This document shows positions 30,649 to 41,051 of a DNA stretch of 52,307 nucleotides, piece after piece (position 1 is the first letter of the stretch; every line of letters starts with the position of its first letter). The DNA is from Clostridiales bacterium (GTDB taxonomy: Bacteria; Bacillota; Clostridia; Oscillospirales; Oscillospiraceae). Location: NCBI GenBank assembly GCA_021203325.1, contig JAJQBL010000088.1, forward strand, positions 1-52,307, in the 5' to 3' direction. Made by a program: the position numbers and the translations under genes. The notes beneath the pieces were generated by a model. The model was given only the letters and a program-made list of their open reading frames with translations. It was not told the DNA's origin and ran no database searches.

Positions 30649-30677
30649 TTGACTTTTTCTTGTAAAACAGTTACAAT
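30649..30677 (+). promoter_or_regulatory. Promoter of the PfkB kinase gene
   Basis: TTGACT (30649-30654), 17-bp spacer, TACAAT (30672-30677), divergent from the marR promoter and about 55 bp away from it. Confidence 0.7.
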
Positions 30678-30745
30678 AAAATGTACCTGACGTGCGCTGT
30701 TCCCTGTTCCGGAACGCTGCCGTTTGAAAGTGAGGCTTCAGGCTC

Positions 30746-31879
30746 GTGCATAAAGTGATTTCTGCGGGACAGATCTGTATGGACATTTGCCCCGCCTTTT
30801 CCCCCCTGCCAACCTACGCCCCCCCCACCCACCTGCTTGGACCCGGAAACATCATTAAGGTGAAGCGGGCTACCGTCCATACCGGCGGCAGCATCGGCAA
30901 TACCGGCCTGGCCCTGAAGCTGCTGGGCAACGAGGTGCAGCTCATCGGAAAGATCGGCTCCGACGCCTTCGGCCGCATTGTCCAAAACGATTTGCAGCAC
31001 GCCGAGGCGGCCGACCACCTGATCATTGACAAGAGCAGCTCCACCGCCTACTCCATCTTCATCTCCGTCCCCGGCACCGCCCCCTTCATCCTCCACAACG
31101 CCGGGGCCAACGAAGGTTTTCTGAACATCGACGTGACGGACAGCGCCCTGCTGGAGGCCGAACTGTTCCACTTCGGCTATCCGCCCATCATGCGGGGAAT
31201 GTACCAGGATGACGGCATTGAGCTGGCCACCCTGTTCCGCCGGGCAAAGACCTTCGGCTGCATCACCAGTCTGGATTTCTCCTCCCTGGACCCGGACTCC
31301 GACGGCGGACTGGTGGACTGGCCCACCATCCTGAAAGGGGTGCTGCCCTATGTGGACTTCTTCATTCCCCGCTTTGTGGATCTGTGCTGGGTGCTGAACC
31401 GGGAACGCTACAACGCCCTGCTGGGCGATGGGGCCCCTTCGGGCATCGTCGACCATGTGGTGCTGCGCCGGGACGCCGCCCCTCTGGCCCAATGGGCGCT
31501 GGAGCAGGGCTGCGGCGCCGTCCTGGTGAAGAGCGGCGCCACCGGCCTTTACCTGCGCACCAGCTGCCAGGGGCGGGTGGCCCGGTTCTGTGACGGGCAC
31601 GGCCTGAACGCCCGCCTGTGGGCCAACCGCGAAATCGTTCAGCCCAGCTTCAAGGCGGACACCTTCCTCTCCGACACCGGCGCCGGTGAGGTCTGTGTTG
31701 CCGCCTTCCTGACCGCCCTGCTGAACGGGGAGCGGCCTGACGCCTGCGTCTCCCTGGCGGCGGCGGAAGGGGCCAGCTGCGTCTCCAGCTCGGAGGTGCT
31801 GGGGGGGCTGCTGACCATCCCCCAGCTGAAACGGCTGATCCTCGCCGGGTGGGAGCGGAATCCCTCGCCGGAGGGGTGA
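30746..31879 (+). CDS. PfkB-family carbohydrate kinase
   Basis: 377 aa with GTG start. N-terminal GGSIGNTGLALKLLG (47-61) is PfkB signature 1; IGKIGSDAFGRIV follows. The C-terminal ATP/anion-hole motif reads SDTGAGEVCVAAF with GAGE at 312-315 where GAGD is usual, so the catalytic Asp is replaced by Glu. Substrate not predictable. The protein has an insertion with many hydrophobics (PYVDFFIPRFVDLCWVL). Single gene, divergent from marR. Confidence 0.85.
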   Translation: MHKVISAGQICMDICPAFSPLPTYAPPTHLLGPGNIIKVKRATVHTGGSIGNTGLALKLLGNEVQLIGKIGSDAFGRIVQNDLQHAEAADHLIIDKSSSTAYSIFISVPGTAPFILHNAGANEGFLNIDVTDSALLEAELFHFGYPPIMRGMYQDDGIELATLFRRAKTFGCITSLDFSSLDPDSDGGLVDWPTILKGVLPYVDFFIPRFVDLCWVLNRERYNALLGDGAPSGIVDHVVLRRDAAPLAQWALEQGCGAVLVKSGATGLYLRTSCQGRVARFCDGHGLNARLWANREIVQPSFKADTFLSDTGAGEVCVAAFLTALLNGERPDACVSLAAAEGASCVSSSEVLGGLLTIPQLKRLILAGWERNPSPEG

Positions 31880-32388
31880 AGGGTTCCCCTTCCATCACTT
31901 AAAATATGCTTTCCTTAGGTAAGGATTGAGGAAGGAAGCAGGTTTTTGCCTTTTCTGGGTTCGGTTCTCCTTAAATAACGTTTGCGATAAAGAATTTGTC
32001 CGGCCTTCCCTTGCCAGGGAAGCGGGGGCCTGCTTTTCTTGTTCCGCCAAGAAAAGCAGCAAAAGAAGGCGGCTCAGGGGGGAGTTCGGGGCCTCACTCC
32101 CCCCTAAGAACCCCTCTCCCATCCCAATGGGCTTCGCGGTGTCTAATTTTAAGTGGTCTATCAGGCAACAGACGAAGTAACTTGATACGCACCAAAGCTG
32201 CCGCCGATGGCGACTGGCTGCGATTGCCGCCACGTCCCTGCCTAACGGCGGGACGGGCGACAATTTTATTGTCCTTTGGTCGATAAAATCTGACTGTAAG
32301 GCTACGGTATTCTCCTCGATGCAGGATAAATTGCATCTTAGGTTGATATTATTCAGGTTCCACAAACCCCGGAAACTTTCTCCCCTGC
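31880..32388. repeat. Long intergenic region with dispersed-repeat-like sequence
   Basis: No gene supported. GCTTTTCTTG-TTCCGC-CAAGAAAAGC forms a perfect hairpin (about 32032-32057) followed by CAGCAAAAGAAGGCGGCTC. The next part (about 32160-32300) holds GACGAAGTAACTTGATACGC and a GACAATTTTATTGTC inverted pair. The composition (self-complementary arms, no frame) is what multicopy intergenic repeats of gut clostridia look like. Confidence 0.45.
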
Positions 32389-32401
32389 TTGCCAAAAAAT
32401 G

Positions 32402-32430
32402 TTGACAAAACCGCCCCGTGCGCATATAAT
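32402..32430 (+). promoter_or_regulatory. trp operon promoter
   Basis: TTGACA (32402-32407), 17-bp spacer, perfect TATAAT (32425-32430), just ahead of the T-box leader. Confidence 0.9.
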
Positions 32431-32436
32431 GGTTTA

Positions 32437-32720
32437 CAGTTAAATATCATCCATGAAACCGTTGAGGTGGAAGTAAAGGCGCGAGAGGTGCTCACAGAGA
32501 GTCGGCAGGGCTGGGAAGCCGACAGCGGCCGCGTGTCACAATGGTTCACTGAGGGCGCGGGGAACGGAGTGGGCACGCTCTCAGTATGCCGCGACGTGCG
32601 GCTCACGTCAGCAGCCGGAGATATGCTGGTATCTCAAAAAGTGCGTGGAATCCCACGAAGCAAGGTGGCACCGCGGAGCAATCCGTCCTTGAGAATTTCT
32701 TCTCATGGGCGGTTTTTTTT
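32437..32720 (+). ncRNA. T-box riboswitch, tryptophan class
   Basis: Leader of about 285 nt. The conserved T-box AAGGTGGCACCGCGG is at 32662-32676. A terminator follows: CCGTCC (32683-32688) pairs with GGGCGG, then eight T's (32713-32720). Stem I features include CAGAGAG and the GGCAGGGCTGGGAAGCC arm (about 32497-32525). A TGG at 32542-32544 is the likely specifier codon, though UGG at 32573 cannot be excluded by eye. Uncharged tRNA-Trp would pair with the specifier and T-box and let transcription enter trpE. Confidence 0.93.
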
Positions 32721-32746
32721 CATGTCACAAAAAGGAGCGACGACAC

Positions 32747-34222
32747 ATGAGCATCACCTACCTGCCCACCCTGGAGGAGGCCAGGGGCTACCGGGACAGC
32801 TACCGCTGCATCCCCGTCAGCCGCACCATCCTCTCCGACTGCCGCACACCGGTGGAGCTGCTGCGGATTCTGAAATCCGTCAGCCGCCACTGTTTCCTGC
32901 TGGAATCCGCCGAGCAGCAGCAGACCTGGGGGCGCTACACCTTTCTGGGCTACGACCCCAAGCTGGAGCTGACCTGTCAGGATGGGAAGCTGAAACTGAC
33001 CTCCGGCTTCACCATGACGGTGGAGACCGATGACCCCGCCCAGTATATCCGCCAGATCGTGGCCGACAACCGCGCCCCCCGGATTGAGGGGCTGCCCCCC
33101 TTCACCGGCGGACTGATGGGCTACTTCTCCTATGACTATATCAAATACGCCGAACCCAGCCTGAACCTGGACGCGGAGGACGTGGAGCGGTTCAACGATG
33201 TGGACCTGATGCTGTTCGACAAGCTGATCTGCTTTGACAACTACAAACAGACCATCACCGTCATCGTCAACATCAAAACCGACGAGCTGGAGGAAAATTA
33301 CGGCAAGGCCCTGCTGGAGCTGGACCAGATGGTGCAGCTCATCCAGCACGGCACCCCGAAGCAGAATCGGCCCCTGGCGCTGAAAAGCGACTTCCGCCCC
33401 CTCTTTGACAAGGACGCCTACTGCGCCATGGTGGAGAAGGCCCGGCACTATATCTACGAAGGGGACATCTTCCAGGTGGTGCTGTCCAACCGGCTGGAGG
33501 CAGAGGCGGAGGGCAGTTTGTTCGACACCTACCGGCTCCTCCGGGCCAGCAATCCCTCCCCCTATATGTTCTACATGGTGTCGGACGACATCGAAATGGC
33601 CGGGGCCTCCCCGGAGACCCTGGTGAAGCTCCAGGACGGCGTCCTCCACACCTTCCCCCTGGCGGGCACCCGGCCCAGAGGGGCCACCGAGGCGGAGGAC
33701 AGAGCGTTGGAGGCGGGCCTTCTGGCCGACCCCAAGGAGTGCAGCGAGCACAATATGCTGGTGGACCTGGGCCGGAACGACATCGGCCGCCTCTCCAAGT
33801 TCGGCACAGTGGAGGTGGAGCAGTACATGGAGGTGCTGCGGTACTCCCACGTCATGCACATCGGCTCCACCGTCCGTGGGGAGATTCGGGACGACCGGGA
33901 CGCGGTGGACGCCGTGGGCTGCGTCCTCCCGGCTGGCACCCTGTCCGGCGCGCCGAAGATTCGGGCCTGCGAGATTATCAACGAGCTGGAGAACAACAAG
34001 CGGGGCATCTACGGCGGAGCCATCGGCTATATCGACTTCACCGGCAATATGGACACCTGCATCGCCATCCGGCTGGCCTTCAAGAAGAACGGCAAGGTCT
34101 TTGTCCGCTCCGGGGCGGGCATTGTGGCCGACTCCGTGCCGGAGAAGGAATATCAGGAATGTATCAACAAGGCGGCGGCCTGCGTCAACGCCGTCCGCGC
34201 CAGCGAAGGGGGCATTGACTGA
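32747..34222 (+). CDS. trpE: Anthranilate synthase component I
   Basis: 491 aa from ATG 32747 (AAGGAG upstream). Converts chorismate to anthranilate with ammonia from TrpG. N-terminal regulatory part has CFLLESAEQQQTWGRYTFLG and NPSPYMFYM (about residue 268), residues of the Trp feedback pocket. Catalytic part: LAGTRPRGAT, EHNMLVDLGRNDIGRL, LPAGTLSGAPKIRACEII, GGAIGYIDFTGNMDTCIAIR. First gene of the operon; trpG begins one base after its stop. Confidence 0.97.
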   Translation: MSITYLPTLEEARGYRDSYRCIPVSRTILSDCRTPVELLRILKSVSRHCFLLESAEQQQTWGRYTFLGYDPKLELTCQDGKLKLTSGFTMTVETDDPAQYIRQIVADNRAPRIEGLPPFTGGLMGYFSYDYIKYAEPSLNLDAEDVERFNDVDLMLFDKLICFDNYKQTITVIVNIKTDELEENYGKALLELDQMVQLIQHGTPKQNRPLALKSDFRPLFDKDAYCAMVEKARHYIYEGDIFQVVLSNRLEAEAEGSLFDTYRLLRASNPSPYMFYMVSDDIEMAGASPETLVKLQDGVLHTFPLAGTRPRGATEAEDRALEAGLLADPKECSEHNMLVDLGRNDIGRLSKFGTVEVEQYMEVLRYSHVMHIGSTVRGEIRDDRDAVDAVGCVLPAGTLSGAPKIRACEIINELENNKRGIYGGAIGYIDFTGNMDTCIAIRLAFKKNGKVFVRSGAGIVADSVPEKEYQECINKAAACVNAVRASEGGID

Positions 34223-34223
34223 C

Positions 34224-34820
34224 ATGATTCTCCTGATCGACAACTACGACAGCTTTTCCTACAACCTGTATCAGCTCATCGGCGGCATCGACCCGGACAT
34301 CCGGGTGGTGCGGAACGACCAGATCACGCTGGAGGAGATCGCCGCCCTGTCCCCCTCCCACATCGTCCTGTCCCCCGGCCCCGGGCGGCCCGGAGATGCG
34401 GGCATCTGCGAGGAGGCCGTCCTCCGCTTCGCCGGGGAAATCCCCATCCTGGGGGTCTGCCTGGGCCATCAGGCCATCTGCGAAGCCTATGGGGGCACCG
34501 TCAGCTACGCAAAGGAGCTGATGCACGGCAAGCAGTCCCGGGCCGCTCTCGACCCCGCCTCCCCCCTGTTCCGGGGCTGCGGGGAGACGGAGCCGGTGGC
34601 CCGGTATCACTCCCTCTCCGCCGTGGCGGACAGCCTGCCCCCCTGCCTCCGGGTCACCGCCCGGGCCGACGACGGGGAGGTCATGGCGGTGGAGCACACT
34701 TCATATCCTGTCTTTGGTCTGCAATTCCACCCGGAGTCCATCCTGACCCCCTGCGGAAAAACCATATTGCAAAATTTCATTCAAATTCAAATCAAAAATG
34801 GAGGTAAGCAACATGATTAA
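34224..34820 (+). CDS. trpG: Anthranilate synthase glutamine amidotransferase
   Basis: 198 aa. Class I GATase: [24 protein letters not shown], nucleophile Cys79 in GVCLGHQAI, and His/Glu in LQFHPESIL. Supplies ammonia to TrpE. Not fused to trpD, unlike in some bacteria. The stop overlaps the trpD start by 8 bp. Confidence 0.96.
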   Translation: MILLIDNYDSFSYNLYQLIGGIDPDIRVVRNDQITLEEIAALSPSHIVLSPGPGRPGDAGICEEAVLRFAGEIPILGVCLGHQAICEAYGGTVSYAKELMHGKQSRAALDPASPLFRGCGETEPVARYHSLSAVADSLPPCLRVTARADDGEVMAVEHTSYPVFGLQFHPESILTPCGKTILQNFIQIQIKNGGKQHD

Positions 34821-35838
34821 GGAAGCAATCGTGAAAATCGTCAACAAGGAAGACCTGACCTACGACGAAGCCTATCAGGTGATGGGCGAAATCATGCGGG
34901 GCGAGACCACCCCTACCCAGACCTCCGCCTTCCTGGCGGCCCTCTCCACCAAGAGCGCCAAGGCGGAGACCGCCGATGAGATCTCCGGCTGCGCCGCCGC
35001 CATGAGCGAGCTGGCCGTGCCGGTGGACGGCGGCGGCCTGAAGACCATGGAGATCGTAGGTACCGGCGGCGACAATGCCCACAGCTTCAACATCTCCACC
35101 ACCTCCATGTTCGTCATGGCGGCCGGCGGGGTAAAGGTGGCCAAACACGGCAACCGGGCCGCCTCCTCCAGCTGCGGCACCGCCGACTGCCTGGAGACCC
35201 TGGGGGTCAACATCCAGGAGGGGCCGGAGACCTGCGCCCGCCTGCTTCAGGAGATCGGCATCTGCTTCATGTTCGCCCAGCGGTTCCACCCCGCCATGAA
35301 ATATGTGGGGGCCATCCGCAAGGAGCTGGGTTTCCGCACCGTGTTCAACATCCTGGGCCCCATCTCCAACCCCGCCAAGCCCTACTATGAGCTGCTGGGG
35401 GTCTATGACGAGTATCTGGTGGAGCCTCTGGCCCGGGTGCTGACCAGCCTTGGCGTGCAGCGGGGCATGGTGGTCCACGGTCAGGATAAGCTGGATGAGC
35501 TGTCCATCAGCGCCCCCACCACCGTCTGCGAGTTCCACGACGGGGAGTATTGGAGCTATGTCCTCAAGCCGGAGGACTTCGGCCTGACCCGCGCCACGAA
35601 AAAGGACATCGAGGGCGGCACCCCGGCGGAGAACGCCAAAATCGTCACCGACATCCTCACCGGCAAGCTCACCGGCCCCAAGCGTGACGTGGTGCTGATG
35701 AACGCCGGTTCGGCCCTCTATATTGCGGAGCAGGCCCCCTCCATCGCCGACGGCATCAAGCTGGCGGGTCAGCTCATCGACTCCGGCACGGCCTATGAGA
35801 AACTCCAGGCCCTGATTCGGGAGTCCAACCGTGAGTAA
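34813..35838 (+). CDS. trpD: Anthranilate phosphoribosyltransferase
   Basis: 341 aa from ATG 34813, behind GGAGGTAAG; an in-frame ATG at 34798 overlaps the site and is rejected. Joins anthranilate to PRPP. Signature [19 protein letters not shown] and [46 protein letters not shown]. Overlaps trpC by 8 bp. Confidence 0.97.
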   Translation: MIKEAIVKIVNKEDLTYDEAYQVMGEIMRGETTPTQTSAFLAALSTKSAKAETADEISGCAAAMSELAVPVDGGGLKTMEIVGTGGDNAHSFNISTTSMFVMAAGGVKVAKHGNRAASSSCGTADCLETLGVNIQEGPETCARLLQEIGICFMFAQRFHPAMKYVGAIRKELGFRTVFNILGPISNPAKPYYELLGVYDEYLVEPLARVLTSLGVQRGMVVHGQDKLDELSISAPTTVCEFHDGEYWSYVLKPEDFGLTRATKKDIEGGTPAENAKIVTDILTGKLTGPKRDVVLMNAGSALYIAEQAPSIADGIKLAGQLIDSGTAYEKLQALIRESNRE

Positions 35839-36616
35839 CATTCTGGACACCATTGCCGACTACGCCCGGCAGCGGGTGCTGCGGGACAGCGAGGAGACCT
35901 CCCTGGACGTCATGCAGGAGCTGGCCCAGCAGGGCGGCCTGGCGGGCGGTGCCGCCTTTGACGCCGCCCTGCGGAAGGAAGGGATGCGCTTCATCTGCGA
36001 GGTGAAGAAGGCCTCCCCCTCCAAGGGCATTATTGCGAAGGACTTCCCCTATCTGGACATCGCCAAAGACTACGAGGCGGCGGGGGCGGACTGCATCTCC
36101 TGCCTGACAGAGCCCAAATGGTTTTTAGGTTCCGACCAAATCTTTACGGAGATTCGCGCCGCCGTCTCCATCCCCATGCTGCGGAAGGACTTCGTGGTGG
36201 ACGAGTACCAGATTTATCAGGCCAAGGTCATGGGGGCGAACTGCGTCCTGCTGATCTGCGCCATTCTGGACACGGCCACGGTGGCCCGTTACCTGGAGCT
36301 GTGCCATCGGCTGGGGCTGGCCGCCCTGGTGGAGACCCACGACGCCAAAGAGGTCGCCTCCGCCGTGGAGGCCGGGGCCTCCATCATTGGGGTGAACAAC
36401 CGGAATTTGAAGGACTTTTCCGTGGACTTCTCCAACGCCGCCCGGCTCCGGGACCTGATTCCCCCGGAGGCCCTCTATGTGGCGGAGTCCGGGGTGAAAA
36501 CCCCGGCGGATGTGGCCGCCCTCCGGTCCATCGGGGCGGACGCCGTACTCATCGGGGAGACGCTGATGCGTTCCCCGGACAAAAAGCGGATGCTGGACGC
36601 CCTGAAAGGGGGCTGA
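35831..36616 (+). CDS. trpC: Indole-3-glycerol phosphate synthase
   Basis: 261 aa with GTG start inside the end of trpD. TIM barrel with [15 protein letters not shown] (catalytic Lys), [37 protein letters not shown] and [12 protein letters not shown]. Stand-alone TrpC, not fused to TrpF, which follows 3 bp later. Confidence 0.97.
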   Translation: MSNILDTIADYARQRVLRDSEETSLDVMQELAQQGGLAGGAAFDAALRKEGMRFICEVKKASPSKGIIAKDFPYLDIAKDYEAAGADCISCLTEPKWFLGSDQIFTEIRAAVSIPMLRKDFVVDEYQIYQAKVMGANCVLLICAILDTATVARYLELCHRLGLAALVETHDAKEVASAVEAGASIIGVNNRNLKDFSVDFSNAARLRDLIPPEALYVAESGVKTPADVAALRSIGADAVLIGETLMRSPDKKRMLDALKGG

Positions 36617-36619
36617 CCC

Positions 36620-37228
36620 ATGACGAAAATCAAGCTCTGCGGCCTGCGGCGGCTGGAGGACATCGCCGCCGTCAACGCCGTCAAACCGGACTACGCCGGG
36701 GTGATTCTGGCCCGGAACCCCAAGTTCTGGCGGGCTGTCTCCCCGGAGCAGGCCGGGCGGATGCGGGAGGCTCTGGACAGCGCCATCCCCCTGGTAGGGG
36801 TGTTTGTGGACGACGACCCGGCCTATCCGGAGGGGCTGCTCCGGGCCGGGGTCATCGACATCGCCCAGCTCCACGGCCACGAGTCGGAGGACGTGATTCG
36901 TGCCCTGTCCGACGCCGCAGGAAAGCCCGTCTGGAAGGCTTTTCAGGTGAAAACCCCGGCGGACGTGGCCGCCGCCGTCCAAACCCCGGCGGAAATGCCC
37001 CTCTTAGACAGCGGCACCGGCTGCGGCGTCACCTTTGACTGGAGCCTGGTGGCGGGGGTATCCCGCCCCTTCCTGCTGGCGGGAGGGCTGAACCCGGAGA
37101 ACCTCTCCGCCGCCATCGCCCAGGTACACCCCTGGGGGGTGGACATCTCCAGCGGCATTGAGACGAACCGCCTGAAAGACCCGGGCAAAATGCGCCGGGC
37201 GGTGGCCGCCGTCCGCGCCCTCCCCTGA
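36620..37228 (+). CDS. trpF: Phosphoribosylanthranilate isomerase
   Basis: 202 aa. KLCGLRRLEDI (catalytic Cys), PDYAGVILARNPKFW, IDIAQLHGHES, LLAGGLNPENL and VDISSGIETN are the family motifs. Catalyses the Amadori step between TrpD and TrpC. A 33-bp gap with AAAGGAGC precedes trpB. Confidence 0.96.
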   Translation: MTKIKLCGLRRLEDIAAVNAVKPDYAGVILARNPKFWRAVSPEQAGRMREALDSAIPLVGVFVDDDPAYPEGLLRAGVIDIAQLHGHESEDVIRALSDAAGKPVWKAFQVKTPADVAAAVQTPAEMPLLDSGTGCGVTFDWSLVAGVSRPFLLAGGLNPENLSAAIAQVHPWGVDISSGIETNRLKDPGKMRRAVAAVRALP

Positions 37229-37261
37229 ACGGCTATTTTACAAGTAAAGGAGCAATTCCTC

Positions 37262-38449
37262 ATGTCAAACGGAAAATTCGGCATTCACGGCGGGCAGTAT
37301 ATCCCGGAGACGCTGATGAATGCAGTGATTGAGCTGGAGACAGCCTACAATCAATATAAGGACGACCCGGACTTTCAGGCCGAGCTGACCGCCCTTCTGA
37401 ACAACTACGCCAACCGCCCCTCTCTGCTGTACTACGCGGAGCGGATGACCAAAGACCTGGGCGGCGCGAAAATCTACCTGAAGCGGGAGGATTTGAACCA
37501 CACCGGCGCCCACAAAATCAACAACGCCCTGGGTCAGGCTCTCCTGGCCAAGAAGATGGGCAAGACCCGGCTCATCGCCGAGACCGGCGCAGGCCAGCAC
37601 GGGGTGGCCACCGCCACGGTGGCGGCCTACCTGGGCATGGAGTGCGACATCTACATGGGCAAGGTGGACATGGAGCGGCAGGCCCTGAACGTCTACCGGA
37701 TGCGGCTCATGGGGGCCAGAGTCCACGGGGTAGAGTCCGGCACCGCCACGTTGAAGGACGCCTGCTCCGCCTGCTTCCGGGAGTGGACCAGCCGCATTGA
37801 CGACACCCACTATCTCCTGGGCTCCTGCATGGGGCCCCACCCCTTCCCCACCATCGTCCGGGACTTCCAGGCGGTCATCTCCAGGGAAATCAAATCCCAG
37901 ATGCTGGAGGCCGAGGGACGGCTCCCCGACGTGGTGCTGGCCTGCGTGGGCGGCGGCTCCAACGCCATCGGCAGCTTCTACAACTTCCTGGAGGACAAGG
38001 ACGTGCGGCTCATCGGCTGCGAGGCCGCAGGCCGGGGCATTGACACCAAGGAGACCGCCGCCACCATCAACACCGGCTCCCTGGGCATCTTCCACGGCAT
38101 GAAGAGCTACTTCTGCCAGGACGAGTACGGGCAGATCGCCCCGGTGTACTCCATCTCCGCCGGGCTGGACTACCCCGGCATCGGTCCGGAGCACGCCTGG
38201 CTCCACGACATCGGCCGGGCGGAGTACGTCAGCATCACCGACGAGGAGGCCGTCTGCGCCTTTGAGTACCTGAGCCGCACCGAGGGCATCATTCCCGCCA
38301 TCGAGTCCGCCCACGCCGTGGCCCAGGCCATCAAGCTGGCCCCCACCATGGGGAAGGACAAGCTGATGGTCATCACCCTGTCCGGACGGGGCGACAAGGA
38401 CTGCGCCGCCATGGCACGCTACAGAGGGGAGAATTTGTACGATGATTAA
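37262..38449 (+). CDS. trpB: Tryptophan synthase beta chain
   Basis: 395 aa, TrpB1 type. PLP Lys85 in [15 protein letters not shown]; phosphate-binding [29 protein letters not shown]. Condenses indole with serine. Overlaps trpA by 8 bp, in keeping with an alpha-beta complex made at equal amounts. Confidence 0.98.
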   Translation: MSNGKFGIHGGQYIPETLMNAVIELETAYNQYKDDPDFQAELTALLNNYANRPSLLYYAERMTKDLGGAKIYLKREDLNHTGAHKINNALGQALLAKKMGKTRLIAETGAGQHGVATATVAAYLGMECDIYMGKVDMERQALNVYRMRLMGARVHGVESGTATLKDACSACFREWTSRIDDTHYLLGSCMGPHPFPTIVRDFQAVISREIKSQMLEAEGRLPDVVLACVGGGSNAIGSFYNFLEDKDVRLIGCEAAGRGIDTKETAATINTGSLGIFHGMKSYFCQDEYGQIAPVYSISAGLDYPGIGPEHAWLHDIGRAEYVSITDEEAVCAFEYLSRTEGIIPAIESAHAVAQAIKLAPTMGKDKLMVITLSGRGDKDCAAMARYRGENLYDD

Positions 38450-39218
38450 GATTGCTGACGCATTTCAAAACGGGAAGGCGTTCATCCCCTTCCTGACCTG
38501 CGGCGACCCTGACTTGGCCACCACGGAAAAACTGGTCTGCGCCATGGCGGAGAGCGGCGCGGATTTGATCGAACTGGGCATCCCCTTCTCCGACCCCACC
38601 GCCGAAGGCCCCGTCATTCAGGAGGCCAACGAGCGGGCGCTGCGCAAGGGCTGCACCACCGACGACGTATTCGCCCTGGTGAAGCGCCTCCGCACCGAGG
38701 ACGGCCTCACTGTCCCCCTGGTGTTCATGACCTATGCCAACGTGGTGTTCCACTACGGCAATGAGCGTTTCCTCCAAAACGCCGCCGAGGCAGGGGTGCA
38801 GGGCCTCATCCTCCCCGACGTGCCCTATGAGGAGAAGGAGGAGTTCGACGGGGCCTGCACCGCCGCCGGGCTGGAGCTCATCAGCATGATTGCCCCCACC
38901 TCCCACAACCGGATTCGGATGATTGCCTCCGAGGCGAAGGGCTTCCTCTACTGCGTGTCCTCCCTGGGGGTCACCGGCGTCCGCTCCAACATCACCACCG
39001 ACATCGGCGCCATGATTCAGTTGGTGAAGGAGGCCAGCGACATTCCCGCCGCCGTGGGCTTCGGCGTTTCCACGCCGGAGCAGGCCAGGGCCATGTGCGA
39101 GAGCGCCGATGGCGTCATCGTCGGCTCCGCCATCGTGAAGCTCATCGCCCGGTACGGGGCGGACGCTGTCGCGCCCGTGGCGGAATATGTGCGCTCTATG
39201 AAGGACGCCATTCGCTGA
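38442..39218 (+). CDS. trpA: Tryptophan synthase alpha chain
   Basis: 258 aa. Catalytic Glu in [19 protein letters not shown] (motif ELGxPFSDPxADGPxIQ with Glu where Asp is common), [12 protein letters not shown], and [10 protein letters not shown]-terminal [15 protein letters not shown] and [10 protein letters not shown]. Last gene of the operon. Confidence 0.97.
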   Translation: MIKIADAFQNGKAFIPFLTCGDPDLATTEKLVCAMAESGADLIELGIPFSDPTAEGPVIQEANERALRKGCTTDDVFALVKRLRTEDGLTVPLVFMTYANVVFHYGNERFLQNAAEAGVQGLILPDVPYEEKEEFDGACTAAGLELISMIAPTSHNRIRMIASEAKGFLYCVSSLGVTGVRSNITTDIGAMIQLVKEASDIPAAVGFGVSTPEQARAMCESADGVIVGSAIVKLIARYGADAVAPVAEYVRSMKDAIR

Positions 39219-39250
39219 GTTCCCATTCAGGTTCATAACACGAAAAACAG

Positions 39251-39294
39251 CCGCGCCCCGCGGGAGGGTATCCTCCCGCCGGGGCGCGGTTCTG
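39251..39294 (+). terminator. trp operon terminator
   Basis: CCGCGCCCC (39251-39259) with inner GGGAGG pairs with CCTCCC and GGGGCGCGG (39281-39289), tetraloop GTAT, weak tail TTCTGT. Very stable stem. Confidence 0.75.
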
Positions 39295-39335
39295 TCGGCG
39301 CAGGAACGCCACGGATTTGGTTTGTGGCTGCGTCC

Positions 39336-40816
39336 TCACTCCATATCCGCAACCATTTCAATCATTTGAACGGTATGAAGGATGCCGCTTCTGATTTTTT
39401 CCCAGTCCGAAACCACCGTTTCCCCCCGCATCTCCCAGATGGCGGCGAAAAACTCCTCCAGGATGTGGTGCATATCCGACCGGGCCACCAGCATCATCTG
39501 ATAGCGGTCCCTGCCGCTGTCCAACCGGAGGTAGGTGCCCTTGTCCAACAGAAAGACGCTCTGCCGATCCTCAAGGATGAGGTCAGGGGCAAATGCGCCG
39601 TGTACCATTTTCACCGTCAAATTCTCGTGCTCCTGGCAAATCGTCAGGAAATGATTCAGGCACCGGCACTTCTGTTCCGCTGTCAGGGTCACCCTGCAAT
39701 TATAGAAATCCATCGCGTCGGAGACCACCCACTCCGAGAAGGATGCCTCGTATATCATGATTTGAACCTTTGCAGACCGCAGCATCCGCTGGTTCAGCCT
39801 GTGCAGGCTCCTGAGGGCCTCCTGATTCCGCGCTATATCCGCATTTTGGGCAGCGGCCTGCTCCAGCAGCTCATCAAACAGGTCGTCCGGCAGGAAATGC
39901 TCCGTGGGATGGCCCATCAGCCAGCGCTGATGGGGGGCCAGCAGGAGATACATATAGATATGCTCCTCCAGCATATCCTGGATGCTGGCCTTCTGGAACA
40001 GCAGCGCCTCATGGGTGAGCAGCCTGTCCAGGCTTTCATAGATGGTGCCGCAGTTTTTGGCGTCCTCGCTGACCACCACGGAGATGCAGCGGTTGTCGCC
40101 GTCCAGCATGCCGGAGATCATGAAGTCGTTCTTCACCACAAAAACCGCCCGGCCATAGGCCCGTTTGCTGCCGTACAGATTAAAGTCAATGTGCTGGGAG
40201 ACGGCCAGGGTATGAATCAGAAAGAGGGTGTCATAGATAAAGTCCCACTTTTCCATGACAATGTTCATAATCACGGAGAAGTGTACGTCCGGGTAGTTAT
40301 GGCCCAGCTCCACCCGGTTGCCCTCCATGGTGACGTAACGTGCCCGGCTCTCGTTATCCAGGGCCATCAGGTCGGTCAGGGCGATGACTTTCAGCGACTT
40401 CACCCGCCGCAGTACGGGATGCTGCATCTTCGCCAGGTACTGGGCCATGGACAGCTCCGGGCAGTAGTAGGTCCCCCCCCGATGCCGGCATCGGGGCTCT
40501 TCTCCTGCTCCCGGACGTAGTTATATTCCGCCGCCAGATGGTCATAGATCGCCAGCTCCAGCTGGTCGGTGAGGTCGATGTTGTAATCCGTCCGCAGGTT
40601 GGCCAGCCCTTCCTCGCTGGCGGCGGAGACGATGCAGTGGCTGATGCCGCTGAGCACCTTCCGCTCCGTCTTTTCCGCCGGGAGCATACGCCCGCTGATC
40701 CATTTGCTGATGTAGGAGACGTCATATTGCAGCTCCTGGGCCAGGGTGTAGTTCTTGATCTCCGCCTCTGCCATGAGCTGTTCCAGCAGCCTGCTGAATC
40801 GGTTCTTTTCTTCCAT
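39336..40816 (-). pseudogene. XRE-type regulator interrupted at a G8 homopolymer
   Basis: The N-terminal frame (40400-40816) has an HTH-like region: LAQELQYDVSYISKWISGRMLPAEKTERKV, then NLRTDYNIDLTDQLELAIYD and AGIGGG. Its coding strand then has eight G's (plus-strand C8, 40473-40480), after which the reading is out of frame. The next frame (to 39336) gives YYCPELSMAQYLAKMQHPVL and about 370 more residues of a helical sensor-like domain without known motifs. Nine or six G's would restore a protein of about 493 aa. Next to the tract is the palindrome GATGCCGGCATC (40481-40492). Divergent from the ligase-like gene, its likely target. Confidence 0.8.
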
Positions 40817-41051
40817 GTTGTACTACCTGCCTCTCTGGTCTGTTTGCGCCGCGCCTGCCTGGCCGCTGGAATTAAATTCCATGTGATTCACGAACCTTGC
40901 CAGGTGATTCCATTTTTGCATTTTTTCCTCCTGCACATTCTCGTGCTTTCCACCCCGGCCTGTGCTATAGTAAATGAGGTTCCGAAGAGAGCCCAACGAC
41001 GAAACTCTTACCGGTGTGGCGGGAGTGGAAAGAAATAAGGAGACTACTATT
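40817..41051. promoter_or_regulatory. Divergent regulatory region
   Basis: Two direct repeats GTGATTC at 40883-40889 and 40904-40910, 21 bp apart, could be operator half-sites. An extended -10, TGC-TATAGT (40966-40971), probably serves the plus-strand gene; no clear -35 stands at 17 bp. AAGGAG lies before ATG 41052. Confidence 0.45.

Noticed and set aside
32720-34243. Long open frame opposite trpE
   Set aside because: A GC-rich shadow of a certain gene; no motifs or ribosome binding site.
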